Source: Typha latifolia | Lineage: Eukaryota; Streptophyta; Magnoliopsida; Poales; Typhaceae | DNA length: 64,000 bases | Assembly: GCA_019914945.1 (NCBI GenBank) | Contig: CM034106.1 | Span: 9,982,001 to 10,046,000, forward strand | Direction: 5' to 3' | Shown here: positions 1 through 17,900 of the stretch, piece by piece | Layout: every line of letters starts with the position of its first letter | Numbering within the stretch: the first letter of the stretch is position 1 | The notes under the pieces: model-generated | Database searches by the model: none | What the model was told of the DNA's origin: nothing | Seen by the model: only the letters and a program-made list of their open reading frames with translations | Translations under genes and position numbers: made by a program

Positions 1-499
1 TAGAGGACACCATCCATGGAAGAGTAGCTGCACATCTGGATAAAACAATCAAATGCTCATGTTTCATTATCAAAGAAGAAGAACTAAATCCTTTCTTCTG
101 TAACAATGCAATGGTAAACAATTAGTTATCTTCTGTTCTAGCATTCTGTGGTGAATGGAGCAATACTGATTACAATTCCAAATACAACGGTGCTAGAATT
201 TACATATGAAAACTATGTCAACTGATAAAAGTGCAGTAGACTTTTTCATAAGTAATCACCATAGAGACCTTGGACATTAACAAATGTCACAATTCCATGT
301 ACTACTCTCTTCTAGGAAACCTTTTGGATTTTAAAGATTAAAACCATCAAAGAGTTAAGCATACCGAAAGAGTTCCTCGGCATCGACAACATTTGAAGCA
401 GGTCTTATGATACACGACCCCATCCGCGGATAAAAGATCGATAAAATGCACGGTTTTATTGCATGCGTTGCACTTATCCTGGCTGCCACAGAAAGACAT
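1..499 (-). CDS. LIM-domain protein, 5' part only (WLIM/PLIM type)
   Basis: Two exons are visible: complement(365..499), 45 codons starting MSFCGSQDKCNAC, and complement(1..35), which continues off the window. The donor after TCG is GTATGC and the acceptor before the next ATG codon is CAG. The LIM zinc ligands C10, C13, H31, C34, C37 and C40 are all present, with correct CxxC...HxxCxxCxxC spacing, and the second exon starts the serine/tyrosine-rich stretch that follows in plant LIM proteins. Plant two-LIM proteins of this family bundle actin filaments and also enter the nucleus; that is family knowledge. The start is set by the first ATG before the conserved N-terminus. A CAG acceptor about 25 bases upstream of the ATG suggests a 5'UTR intron. 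The gene lies head to head with the CFIm25 gene. The second LIM domain and C-terminus are outside the window, so the subtype cannot be decided. Confidence 0.88.
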
Positions 500-4852
<4,353 letters not shown>

Positions 4853-7800
4853 AATGATTGAAGATGCATATGGAAGATCGTTGACGGATGCAAAAGCTAC
4901 TCCGCGGAACGAAAACTATCCTAGATGCAACTACACTTCTTATCTGCACAAATTCCTACAAGATCTCTGGATATGGTCTAATGAGTTGTTTTGACACTTA
5001 ATTCTTAATCTGTTTCACATTTTATACAATTAGCCAGAAAGAAAGCAAATGAAAACATTGTCAGTAGGCACATCTACAGAGCTAACTTTATTTGGGACAA
5101 TTTAATGGTACATGTAATGATGATATTTTCTGCAAATGAACTGTTGATGTTGGACCATGATACTTGTGCTGACCTTATTTTGCATGTGGATTTTGTATAT
5201 GGCTTTAGATGTTTGCTCTATAGCCCGAAGCGTGGTATATAAGCCTATGGGTATATTTTGTATATCTGATGGCTGAAAGATTCTTTTCAATACAAGAGTA
5301 TTTTTTTTTTAAAGAAAATTCAAAAGCGCAAGGTTAGATATAGAACAAAAAGGTCAAATCTCCATAGAAATACACTTAGTAGCTGATATAGTGAGCTACC
5401 TCGTTTAAGTTTAGAGTTATGTGCATCATTAAATTATTGTTCTGAATTAAATATCGCTGAACTATGAACTATAAGCAATTGCGCTTTGGATCTGCTTTAA
5501 TAACTATAAGACGAAGTGCTGTTGATCTGCTTTAATAACTATTTAACTGAAGGAAGAAATTGCTTTCAAGCTTGTATACAGCTATGACCATATCTGCAGA
5601 GTTTGGTATTATTCAAGATTAAACATCAATTGCTTTCGATTTATCTTTCACGGCAGAGGATCTCAATGAGACGTTGAATTTGGTATGGAATTGGTTTTGT
5701 TGCGGGAGGTGGGGGGGCGGGGATGTGGATTGGAGAGTACTAAAAGTTGGTTGCAACTTGCAAGCCTGAACGAACCCACACAGTTGCTTGTCTAATGTCT
5801 GCTAAAAATCCCCCATGCATTCGCTGTAAGATTTCACTCATTTCCCTCTATTAGAAAGAAATCAAAGCCCCTTTCAACCAAGGCTTTTAAATTTTAGCAG
5901 GATCACCTAATGGTGCCTAGAATTTCAACTTATTTGGTATAAACTGAAAAGACACGCAATATCTCCAGTGTAGATCATCATTAGTAGGTTGCCAAGAAGG
6001 CAGTGAATAGTAGACAACTATAGACCATTCGTAAGTCATCTATCTATGTAGGTAATGTGTTTCTCACTGCAATTCTTGTTGCTAAATCACACTTTTGACG
6101 ACTTACAGTTGAAGGTTGAAATGCTTCAAATATCTAGTCATGAATGATTCATTTATTGGAAGCAAGCAGCACTCCAACTCATGTAGATCCAAAGGCACCT
6201 CTAATGGTCAAAACTTTCATTAAAAGACACCAGAAATTAGTCATTAGGTTGGCTTTCCTCGGGTTCTAGTGCTATGAAAAAGAGAACTCTGGCCTTTGGT
6301 GCTATAAGCACAGGACTACAGTTTTAGCACCTGACCTTTAGACATATCCAAAGGCAAGGTTTGGTGCCCAGTATAAGAAAGGCTACCTGCCTCTAGTGCT
6401 CATGACTGGAGACTTTAATAGAACCTCCATTTAAGTCCTTAGTCAAATATTAAAATGAGCATATCCAGTCCTAACTCCTAAGACATTTGTAAAGGACTAC
6501 CTACTGCCACCAACTAAACTATAGAAACTTGATCACCTTCTAAATTAGAAGAAATTGAGGGGCCTCATAACAATAGAACTCCCCTAAAACGTGCTTAATT
6601 AATTAAGCTGTCAAGGATCCAAAAACATCATCAACTTTTTGGTTAAGCCGTCCTTAACAATTTTCCTAATTATGATTAACTTTTCTCACCGTTTCATCCT
6701 TCCTTGCTCCCAATTAAAACTGAATTCAGTTCAATACTTTTCTTTAATTTCTTCTATCAAGTGAGTTGCACTTCAGTCATGGTAGATATAATTTTATCCT
6801 TTCTGAGCTATGTCAGCTTTAATTTCTATGCAACATCTAGACCAAGAATGGGTAAATCAATAGAAAGAGGCAGAATGGAAGAATAGCATCTGCTAATAGT
6901 TACACGGTTTAGTCTTACAAGATTTTCTTTACTGGTATCGCATGTAATTAAGAAAAAAAAAGGATTTCCATAATCCCTTCAGCATTCCACTAAGAAATTG
7001 GAGTATTTTGCTACAATTGCAACTGAAAGGTACCCATAAACTAAGCAATAAGGTACGTACAGCCATATGAACAAATTTAATTCCTCTAGCCGCGTTCTAC
7101 AGCTAATTAACCAGTATCGAAGAGAACAAGAATGTACTTATCAAGCTTTATATAATTTAGAAAAATTAACCTTCAGTGATAGGCCTAAGAAGTCTCATGA
7201 CTAGCTTCTCAAATCAGAACTCAGCATACATGTCAGCCATAAATGTAATTTAGATCTTCAACGAATAGTACTTACGCAAGATAATAATATATATAGAGAG
7301 AGATCTCATGATTATTTCATAAGCTTGATTAGGTAAGAATTGAGAGACTTAATAGCTGTTTATTGATTTAGTCTGTTAGTTAAGTCAATCCATTAAATGT
7401 TTATGTACTTATTGCGTTTGGTAGATAGCTTAAATTTTCACATAGGCGTACTGCATTTTGGTCTTTCTCTATAGTATACTGAAGCCTAGGAATCTACATT
7501 AATTATTAGAATAACAAGTTGTCCCAGTTATATATACATATATATCTCATCTTTGACTGAATCATAATCATATGTTTGCATCTGTCGGTTGGTCTGGAAA
7601 GTGCAAATAACAAGAGAAAGTAAAAGATAAGTTGAAAGATTACCTCAAATTGTTATGGGAATCCAATGCTGTTTGCAGAGCTAATTGCCAATTTTTTATA
7701 TAATCTTAGTGGCCATAGGCATTCTCAAAGTGTCAATGATCTTTAGCTTTGTTATTTAAGCATCTACAATTGTATATACCATGACAATATATCAGCAAGT

Positions 7801-10382
7801 GATCTTTATCTTTGTCATTAAACTTTTCGTCGTGTACTCAAGAAAATATATCATTTTTCTTAAGACCACGACTCGTGAGTAAATCATTTTACTTGGTCAC
7901 TTTGATGGCAAACAATCACATAAAAAAGTCTTAAATAACTAATTTGTTTACCGGACTCTTGGATTCTTTAGGGATCTCGATAAGTTTATATTGAAGGATG
8001 AGAAATCTACTCAGTTACTCATTGTAAAAATTTAAAAAAAAATAAAATAAAATAAATCAGATGACCCTAGAAATATTTATATTTTGTCATGGAGTAGGTG
8101 CTTGTTCTCAATTCTAGAGAATATCCAGTATATATAGTTGCCATACTCTATATTTTCCATGTACGTCAACAACTTTGATTTGCTATGGTTTAACTGTAAG
8201 AGAAATACTAAGTGATAACCGATCACCAATAGTATCAAAGATTCTACATGTTTCCAATGATTATAGTGTATAAAATATATTTTTATGCTAAGTCTTTGAG
8301 AGAGCCTAGCCTTTAATTTTCTTCAGAAAACCATGGACTTGTACAAAGTAAGAAACTATTAAGAATTACAACAAGTTTCCCAGAATGCAACATTTTATTA
8401 ATTTGAACTCTCTGGACCCACTGCAGAAGAAAGAATGATCCAGCATGTACTCTATTAGTACACATTAAAATTAAGGTTACTTCCTAAGAAATCCTTTCAT
8501 ACCATAGTCAAGTCTACTTTGCCAATCTTAAACTTTTAATGTTGTACAATTAATTTTACTGCTCACGTTTCTAGATTTAAGAACTGTCGGTGAAGTTCGT
8601 CTTTTGCTACAAAAGTAAAATCTTACAGTGCTCATAATGTTGATGAACAAAGTTAAGTAGCATCATTTAAGTTCTCAGAAGCATTTACATGTTCAGAGAA
8701 ATTTAAGGGTCAAAGTTGCTATTTGCCAATCAAGAGGGAAAAATTATTACATTTAAAGTACAACCCTCCTACTCGTTTTATATTTAAATTGAGAGTAGAA
8801 CATTCTTCGTCCTTGTGTTGTCTTTTATAACCCAGATGATTGCAGTGTTGAAGTGTAGAAACTTGCGTTTGAGTATCAAGGAAGAAATCTATAAACAAAA
8901 GCAAGTTCTCTTTAAAATCTTGTATGTATCTAGAATTTCTTCATCCTTCTTGCGTAAAGAATCCAACTTTGACTACTTATGAAGGCCATATGTCGAAAGG
9001 CTTATGGTTCAACTTAAAACTAGTTTGGGAAGGTTACTATCACCCAGACTTCTAATAAGAATCAATAGACCTCTCCCCTTTCCTTTGTTTTCTGTACATT
9101 TATCAATTAAACCTTCCATCAAGTAAGGATCAGTTTAATTATTTATCTGGTTAAAGGTGTGACTCCACTTGCAGTATTCAAGATGAGGTTGATTGAGTTT
9201 GACTCTGATCAAGGTTAACTTCATCTTTAAGTTTGTTCTCTATGTTCTTTTAATTCACCAACTACTCGAAAAGCTCACGCGATTAGGAAAGTGATAGTTT
9301 TTATATTAACATTGAGTCTAAGCAAATCAATGTTGAGAGCAATCAAGGTAAGGTGTGCTGAAGCTTTATACAAAATTTATTTGCAAACCCAAGTACAAGA
9401 ATCAAGATCAGCTCATTTAGAATCGAGCACTAAGCTTTTCATCAGCAGATTTGAACCAATTCAATTTTAATCTGATCAAACCACAACAACTTTTCTTGAA
9501 AAAAAAAAAGAATTCTCAGAATATTGCACTTCTAGGAGTATTCTGAAACTGTTTCTTGTGAATTCATGGCGAAAAATATAGCATGAGATTTTTATTCAGA
9601 AGCTTCAAAGAGAATATGCAATGATCCAGATGCAGCTCCACAAAAGACAGTTGTCTTTTTGCATCATTCATCATTCATAACAAACTGCAAGTTTAGGTAG
9701 AGAGCTGCAATAAATCAATGGCGGCGTTTAATTAGTGAAGATCGAGCCAATGGAAAAGAGTTGACATCAAAGAATATTCAATATCTTCTGATAAGTTTTT
9801 TTTTTTTTCATTTGCTCCTCGTGGAGGACCAGGATGAGAAATGAGTATTATTAACAGTCTGCAGGACTAAAAGCTTTAATAAAACTGCCTAAAACTTATA
9901 ATTCATGGTCATTTAGTCCTTCTCTTTTGGTCTAATTCTTAGAACTGAATTCTATCAACATTACTAATTAAAATTATTCCCTTGATGGCCTGCACCATTG
10001 AGTTACTTAATCCCGGATAATTACACTTTCTCATTTTCATATAAACCCCCACGTCGTTAGATTTTATATTAAAAATAACATGTGAGTTTCATTTGATTAA
10101 TATTAGACCCTTCAGGATCATTTTGCTCTTATTTTAGAGAAAAAAAAAGAGAGAGAAAAATTAAGAGTAAAATAATTATTTGATGTTTAGAGAATGCGCA
10201 TGTAGAAATTAGTGATAGTTATGGGTCGTAAAGTAATCGTCCCTTAATAAATTGTTTATTGTTCGAAGTTTCTCGTCTATTTAAACTCCAACTTGCTGTT
10301 CCCCAAAGCATCACCAGAGGACAGAGTCTAACAGCTCTTCTCCCTCAATACTCTTTATCGCAGATAGAAGCATTAATTGGCA
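4853..10382. other. long AT-rich spacer, no gene recognised
   Basis: After the CFIm25 3'UTR (probably to about 5300), no frame longer than about 60 codons resembles a known protein. Short oligo-A and oligo-T runs occur, for example T14 near 9798-9811. No LTR, tRNA or microRNA was recognised. It ends in the MYB promoter; a TATA-like CTATTTAAAC lies at 10277-10286. Confidence 0.5.
10277..10286 (+). promoter_or_regulatory. TATA-like box of the LAF1-type MYB gene
   Basis: CTATTTAAAC lies 97-106 bases before the MYB start codon, a reasonable distance for a core promoter with a leader of about 70 bases. This is inferred from position and sequence only. Confidence 0.45.
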
Positions 10383-11730
10383 ATGGGTTGCAGGACATGC
10401 CAGAAGGCAAAAGTTAACTACAGAAAGGGATTGTGGTCACCAGAGGAGGATCAGAAACTGAATGACTACATTCTTCGCTACGGCCATGGCTGTTGGAGTG
10501 CAGTTCCTGCTAAAGCTGGTGAGTTACTGCATTCTTCTCAGAGAACTCCATGCATCCTTTGCTAACTATGAGCAGTTTTCTATTCTGAATTCAGACATTA
10601 AAGCGTGCAAATATGATACAAACTTACAATCCATGCACCAAATTTTTTTCCCCACATTTAAGTAATTAATCATGCTGCAATGGCAGGCTTGTTGAGAAAT
10701 GGAAAGAGTTGCAGGCTGAGATGGATCAATTATCTTAGGCCAGGACTAAAGCGCGGCATGTTCTCGCAAGAGGAGGAAGAAGTTGTGATGAAGCTTCATG
10801 CTGTGATAGGAAACAAGTAAGGATCTATATCATACTCAGATTGCATATGGATTAAACTAGAAAGAGAATTTTTGTGCAATTATTAAGAAAGGAGAATGCT
10901 GCATTTGGTAGCTTGTTTCCTGAACATGATAAATAGAACTTAGTATAATTAAGAAAAGAGAATGCTGATGTGCATACTGAGACCTTTTTAAAGATTTAGG
11001 TGATAATGATAGGAAAAAGAATAGCAGGGTCCACATCAAAGATTAATTTTGATAATTGTAAAAGACTTTTCTATGTTCGATGCTTCTGAATATATTAGAC
11101 TATGACCAGTTTGAATAATACCAACCCGAGAACAAAAAATATCTCAAGTTGCCAAATGAAACCTACTTAATTTTCTTCTCTGATTATAATTTTCGCAGGT
11201 GGTCTCAGATTGCAGCTCGTCTACCAGGTAGAACAGACAACGAAGTGAAGAATTATTGGAACTCCTATCTCAAGAAAAAAGTTGTAAGTGGCAAAGTCCC
11301 CAAAGTATTAGCTAATCAAAGCCCAAGTCTGGTAGTAAGAGAAGGAGTTGAAGAATTCCATTGCCAAAACTCTAACTCAGAATCCTCTGATCTAATCGAG
11401 TCATCTTCTTCTGCTGATTCGAGCCAAGCCATGGCTCCACTGCCAAGAGTAGTGTTTGCAGATTGGCTCTTGATGGGCAATGGCAATGGCCAAAGTGCAC
11501 AAGAACTGGAAGGAGGAACGGAGTGCAGAATAGACTCCAATTCAAATGGTGAGGTCCTTAACAACCACCAAGGACTCGTTCAAGTTAATTGGCCAACCAA
11601 CTGTGATCTCCTTCATGGGTCTGAAGACACTGGCATTTATGGGGAGTTACAATGGAGTGGATTCTACGATCCTTTCTCCATGGATGAGCTTTTTGGTAGC
11701 TTTGGCAATGGTGATGGCGAGATTTGTTGA
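10383..11730 (+). CDS. R2R3-MYB transcription factor, LAF1/MYB18-like
   Basis: Three exons, 10383-10518, 10687-10816 and 11199-11730, join into 265 codons plus stop. The 130-nt middle exon and both splice phases are those of typical R2R3-MYB genes. R2 (residues about 14-64) has W18, W38 and W58; R3 (about 67-117) has F71 in place of the first Trp, as usual, then a Trp in [17 protein letters not shown]. The stretches [30 protein letters not shown] and [10 protein letters not shown] are closest, from memory, to the LAF1/MYB18/MYB19/MYB45 subgroup, which includes a phytochrome-A signalling activator. The bHLH-binding signature of R3 is not present. The C-terminal half is Ser/Asn/Gly-rich and acidic, ending in a W/F-rich acidic tail that could be an activation domain. 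The first in-frame ATG is used. Confidence 0.9.
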
Positions 11731-12289
11731 TGTGGTGGTATAAAGTTTTTATATCATCTATCGATTGAATCTATTCACACTGTAAATGGCTGCTTGTATT
11801 CACCTGTGACTCAGAAATAAAGCTTTCGGGAGAAGCATAGGCCCCCCCCCATCTTACTTAGAAGGGTTGGTTACACCTTGACATGATGTATTATTATCCA
11901 ATTTTTATATAAAACCTTATTTACTTTTAGTCTATCTAATATCTTCTACCTAATTTTATCCTCAACTTGTTTGTTTCTTTAGCTAAAATAAGAATAAAAC
12001 AATTCTTAAATTACTTAAAATTGATCGTGTCATTATCACATTAATTAAAAAAAAAGTTATATCGACAAACTTACCGAAAAGACATTGGCAATTTTAAATA
12101 ATTGAGGGGTTAATGTGCCATAAAAATAATTTTTGTTTATGAAAATAGACAGTAGATTAAAGATATAGATATAAATATTTATTAGCAAATTTTATTTTGC
12201 CTTTTCCTTTTGCATTATTTCTATTAGGACTCTCTTTTTTCACTTGTCTAAATAGATTGTTATTTTTTTACATTAACTATCTACTAAAC

Positions 12290-13000
12290 ACTTGATGTGA
12301 TCTAGACCTTATCGAATCATCTCACAGGGAACATTGGGTTTGCTGGGTCATCGAGATTTTCTATTCAACAATAGCAATTTTAGGCTTTATGGCGTTTGAA
12401 AGGTCACAACATGGTGCTCAAAGACCACAGTCCCATCGAAGAATAAGTGTTCTTGAGTTTTGGTGTTCGAACGGCTACCACCCGATATTTGAATGCCACA
12501 ATTCATCAAAGAATAAGTGCTCTCGGATTTTAGTGTTCAAATGGTGATAGCTACCATTGGAACACCAAAACATGCTGACTACTCTTGGGTTTTAGCATTC
12601 GAACGGTTGTCGCCATCTTTCCCTAATGCAGTCCGTCTAATGACATTCGAAAGTTTGATGCTGAGATTATTGTGTTAGAGTTAATTTGAATTATTTTGAA
12701 TTCTGATTAGCCTTTAAATATGCGAAAGGTAGAGATTTTGGGAGGAGGAAAGAATATTAACACTTATATCTTTTCCTAACTCATCTCTCTCAACCTTTTC
12801 CTTCAATCCAAGGCCGGCATCATCAATCTGACGTCATTTCCTTCATTCTCAACTATCAATCTCCTTAGACCCTTAAGGCTGACCGTCTTCTCTCTCCTCC
12901 TTCATACCCTAGTCGCCACCTAACTCCTCCCTCCTCTCTCATTATCTGTCAATCTTCCTTCTTTGTTATGACCGACTAGCTTTTCCCCCTTCTTTCTTTT
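12290..13000. repeat. possible degenerate LTR related to the chromovirus LTR near 53.1 kb
   Basis: This stretch has no coding frame but carries repeated GTTCGAACGG or TTCGAA-like words (about 12470, 12600 and 12645), then pyrimidine-rich sequence with TAGACCCTTAAGG near 12867. The same order of features, TTCGAA words then pyrimidine-rich DNA with TAGACCCTTAGGG, occurs after the retroelement pol remnant (53086-53560). The left ends are also alike (TGATGTGATCTAGACC versus TGATATGACTGG...TAGACC). The similarity is patchy and was judged by eye, so a solo LTR or fragment of a related family is only a suggestion. Confidence 0.35.
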
Positions 13001-13689
13001 TTAAGTCATAGATTTATCTACACCATCATCATCTCCATTATCTCTTCAGCTCCCATCATCTATATCACACCATCTCCTCTAATTCTACTACAAAATCGCC
13101 CTCACCATCGCATTAAATAAATCATCTTAGCCTGGTTCACAACAACACTGTGTCGTTAATTTTTATCATAAAAATTAATATTAAACTATTATTATATTCT
13201 TAGATATTCATCCAAATTAAACCCACTCACTAAAGTTTAAAAAAAAAAATCCTTCCAAATATTCCACTAGTGTTCCTCCATTTACTAAAGAAAACATCTC
13301 AAACCAATTTTTAAAGTTTTTCTTCTTAATCATGCTATTATTTAAAGTAAAGTAATTATCGATAGTCTTAGTCACCCGCAACAATAAATAATATAATATA
13401 TTATCCTAACTTTATTTATTTGGATCAATAAAATTTTCCTTCTCATTCTTTTTTATCAAATGATCCTCTATGCTATGTAGTTAGACACTTGGACTGCACA
13501 CTTATTTCAAACAATTATCATTAAATTTCCTTATAGTAATCACGATGTTGGGTATTGATGATGTAAGATTAGGCTCACAGATAAAATATATTATGAGTTC
13601 GATTTTCCTTATAATATTTAATAATTTTTTGTGTGCATAATTTAAACAAAAGGTTAGCTAGCGAGAATGATTAACCTATTTATTTAATA

Positions 13690-14073
13690 TTTAGTCTACG
13701 GGCTCGTGATCAAATAAAAAAAAATATTAGTCCTCAAAATAAAACTATTACGTCGACAGTTTCCCGTTTAGAAAAATAGTTAGTTTAAACTTTGGTCCTA
13801 GCAAAATGCATCATTAAGCACAAGATGGAATAAAATAATAAGTAATTGCTAGGTCCAGAGTTTGATAATAATTTATAAAAATAGAGAATTAGTCTACGAA
13901 ACGATGGTTAATTAAAAAAAAAACGAAAAGGGTTGGTCTTGAAAATAAAATTATTATGTTGACAATTTTGGCATTAAAGAAAAACTTTAGTTAGTTTAGA
14001 CTTTGATTAAAAACTTTACAAGATGATGAAGCAAGCTGCTTCAATTCTAATGATTTAAAGTTCGGATAAGATG

Positions 14074-14104
<31 letters not shown>

Positions 14105-14405
14105 GGACAATAAGATTGGAAATATAGCAAAATGCATCATTAAGCACTAGATGGAGCAAAATTATAAGTAATTGCTAGGTCCAGAATTTGATATAATTAA
14201 AAATAGATAATTAGTGTTCGGTTTCAAAATAAACAAAATGTTGGTCCTGGAAATAAAAACATTAAGTTGACAATTACTCATTAAACAAAAAACTTTATTT
14301 CAAACTTTGATTAAATGCATCATTAAGCAGTGGATGGAGTAAAAAATTATAAGTACTTGGTAGGCCTAGAATTTGATAATAATTAAAAATAGAGAATGAG
14401 CTTCA
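13690..14405. repeat. three-copy imperfect tandem repeat, about 190-bp unit
   Basis: Three units (about 13690-13888, 13889-14210, 14211-14405) share an ordered set of words: TTAGTCTACG-like start, TTGGTCCTGAAAATAAAA, GTTGACAATT, TTTAGACTTTGATT, then ATGCATCATTAAGCAC and TAATTGCTAGGTCCAGA. The second unit is longer because about 120 bp, including a 27-base T run, lie inside it. The unit has no ORF. Confidence 0.75.
14078..14104. repeat. T27 homopolymer
   Basis: An uninterrupted T run inside the second unit of the 13.7-14.4 kb tandem repeat. On the minus strand it would be a poly(A) stretch, so it could mark a retrotransposed insertion, but no source gene was recognised beside it. Confidence 0.85.
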
Positions 14406-14993
14406 TAAAAATTAGTCGAAATGATTTGGATACATGGAACCCAAATTAGAAAATTAACACGGAAGAATTTTTAATTAGTTGAAACACAAAATTAGGACGA
14501 GTTTCGGACTTTCTTTATTGCATCCGACCCGAGCATATATATATCTACTTCATTAGGTCACTATTTACCAATAATTACCAGCGGACCACCGATAACACCA
14601 ATTGCCGCTATGGCATTTTCGCCCAGATCTATTTATAGTAAGGGTAATTCCGTCTTTCCACCACCACCTCCTCCTCCTCCCATTCGTCGTCACCCTAGAT
14701 GCGAACGAGAACACTTCCGATAGCCCCCCCACCCCACCCAAAGGTCTTCGAATCAGCGTGGGCAACCAAATCTTTCCTTATTTCGTTCGATTTTACGAAG
14801 AGAAACCCTAGATTTTGGTATTTTTCTTGATCTCTTGGTTTATTTTGGCCCTAGTTTCGTGACTTCTGCTTGATTCAAGGAAGGAAACCCTAGATTTCGG
14901 TTCTAGGTTATTGATTCGTCTTTCTTTTAAGAGCTTTTTGGACATCTTTTATCTTTGTCTCCAAGAGCGGTGGATCGATTGTAGCTGTAAAGT

Positions 14994-17900
14994 ATGAATC
15001 CTAGAGGTAGGTATCCTCCCGGGTACGGCAATGGCCGTGGTGGGAATGTTGGAGGAAACCATAACTACTACGGGAGGAACCCTCAGCAGCAGCAGCCAGA
15101 GCAGCCGCAGTATGTGCAGAGGAATCCGATGCAGGGATACCAGCAGATCCAGCAGCAGCAATGGTTGAGAAGGAATCAGATGGGAAATGATTCAGGTGGC
15201 AGCGATGTAGTGAAGTCAGTTCCCATCGATCCTAGGTAAGAGGACAACAATTACTTCATCGAGTTCTTTGTGTACAAGAATTTTGTTTGTTTGGGTCTTG
15301 TTAGTTTGTTCTCCTGCGTTATGAATTTTCCTTCGTTTGATGACATGAAGGTGGTGTTGTCATATGTTTTATGTCTCAGAGACTTAATCTCATGTGGTAG
15401 AAGCCATTGGCGAGATGTCAAACTTAGAATATCAGATACATGTTTTTTATATGTACTTAAAAGTTAAAACAATGATTTATCTTTGCCAGTCTGCACCGGA
15501 ATTGTTTTATTAGATCCTGATTAAACCTAAATCAGCATGCTTGATACTTCCTTCTGTTATTTCCTGATTTTTTTAGTTCTCAAGATTGGAAGGCTCAATT
15601 GAAGATACCACCATCAGATACACGCTACAGGACAGAGGTATATTCACTTATTAATTTATTAGTTGTAATATTGTATTTGCTAATGTCAAAGGAATGAGGG
15701 ATATTAATAAATTTTTCACAATTACTATGTTGGTAGATTTTTCTCTACTAGCTTTTCACTGTTTTGTATAATTTATTTGCCGAAAAGGTGCCGCTGTGAC
15801 CTTTCCAGGCTTGGCAAAGGCTGTTCATCCTTAAGGTTTTACATTATTAGTGAGAACATTGTTTTTTTGTTGGTTGAATTGCTTTATATATCGCAGGTTT
15901 ATTTGATTCATACTGTATTCACTTCTTTACTTAGTAGTCTAGATGCTTATTTTCTTTGCACATTTTTCGTGTATGTTAGGGCTGCTTTTTGGGCTACGTT
16001 TTTGGGAATTCATTGTACACCTAGAAGTTGATAATCCTTTGACCTCCCATCTACTTGATGAAGTCTGAAAAATGACCCTCAACAGTTGAGGTCTATCTGA
16101 CATGTAGACTTAGGTCGAGAGAGTATTAGGAAGAAAAATAAATGTTTATAATAAAAATAAATCCAGAACAAGAGAAATTGTTTTTTGATAATTTTCTCAG
16201 GATGGTTTACTCTTTAAAACATTGACTAACGCGTTATAATAATTAGGCTAAGGTATGCTTGTCCTTTATAAGGTCTTTTAATGAGGATTATTATAAACAT
16301 TATAAATGCTCAGATATATTGAAAGAGTTAACTTTCTCTTGCTGTCTTGCATTTACAAAATCATAATTCTTAGTGATTAAATTGTAGTTAAGGTACTGCA
16401 AAAGTTTGGGAGGAAATTTTAATATTTTATCAAGATTCTATGATTAAGCAATCGATACAAATGCTCAGATATGTTGAAAGAATTAACTCTCTTGCAGCTT
16501 TGCATTTACAAAATCAGATTTCTTAGTGATTCAATTGTAGTTGAAGTATTGCAAAAACTTAGGAGGAAATTTGACTAAGATTCTATGATTAAGCAATCGA
16601 TAGATATGGTCTTTCATTCTGGAAAGGGAAATATTAGAAATGATCAACCAAGCCAAGTTTGATAGGAGAAAGCTCCCTAAACTTCCATGTGGAAAATGAT
16701 TACCAAGTTTTGATGGAAGAGAGCTGTCCTATATTAGTTTCCCATTCTATAACCTCTATGCTAGACTGCTAGTTGTGTTGCTTCACTCAGCACAAAGGAT
16801 GGACAGCGAAGAGGTTGGGTGTGATTGTAATATAGTAATATGCCAATTGTAATATCTTTATGTATCATTGGCAGTTGAATCAACATTGCAAACAAGGCAC
16901 ATCAATTCTTGCTTTTTTTTCGTGTTATTGGACCTACAATCTACGCTTCACATATCTGAAAGATTAGTAAGAGGTCTAAGGTAGTCAGTTGTCGAGCACT
17001 TAATTTATTTGTGAACTTTTGATCACACCCTTCTTTTCATACATATTTGCTTCTTTTGCTGGGTTTTTTCAAGCTTTAAGTTGATGATCTTCAAAGTTTA
17101 AGCTCCTTGCAGTCGTAATTCTGTGATCTACATTCCCAAAAGACTTCTATTATTCTGTTTGGCTGGAGATAGTAGAATTTCTTCTCTTATTAGGAGAATG
17201 GTTCTAACTTGATTCTATTATTGAATTTTGCAGTTTGCCTTGTTCTTTGGCTTCTGCCAAAAGCAATTACAAGCTTTAGCATTTTTTATCATTAAACTTG
17301 CTGTTTTGGTACTTCATTAATTCACGTATTGCCTACTGGGACACTTCTCAGATATTAGGCACTAGATGAGTCCCACAAGAGACTTGCTTATCCTTTGTGT
17401 CTCCATCTTAAGTTTATGTGTCCTTCTTTTGCTTTAACTCATTGATAACAATGGTGGATTGATTTTGGCAGGTCCACAAGTTTGAACCAGAAGTTGTACT
17501 TATTAGCTGTGCATTCATTTAGGATTGTCTTTCTGTTTGAAATCATATATTGATACATTATTTTTTGGCATGTTATGTCCAGGATGTCACAGCAACTAAG
17601 GGGAATGAATTTGAAGACTATTTTCTGAAACGTGAACTACTTATGGGGATATATGAGAAGGGATTTGAAAGGCCATCTCCTATTCAAGAAGAAAGCATTC
17701 CTATTGCACTAACCGGCAGTGACATTCTTGCAAGAGCTAAAAATGGGACTGGGAAGACTGCTGCATTTTGCATTCCAGCACTGGAAAAGATTGACCAAGA
17801 TAAAAATGCTATTCAAGGTCTCTTCTTATACCTTTTAATTTCTGCAATGACGTGCATAATATGATTAGCTTTGATGAAGAATAATGTAGTAGTTTGTTGG

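Larger units (their letters stand above)
11731..14993. other. spacer with degenerate repeats and helicase 5' region
   Basis: It contains the MYB 3'UTR with a possible poly(A) signal (AATAAA, 11816-11821), a C9 run at 11842-11850, the possible LTR remnant 12290-13000, the tandem repeat 13690-14405 and a T27 run. The last 400 bases are the promoter and leader of the DEAD-box gene, pyrimidine-rich around 14650-14680. No intact coding frame was recognised. Confidence 0.5.

Noticed and set aside
10377..10382. A start two codons upstream (TTG) for the LAF1-type MYB
   Set aside because: It is not an ATG; the ATG at 10383 is in frame and fits a plant start.
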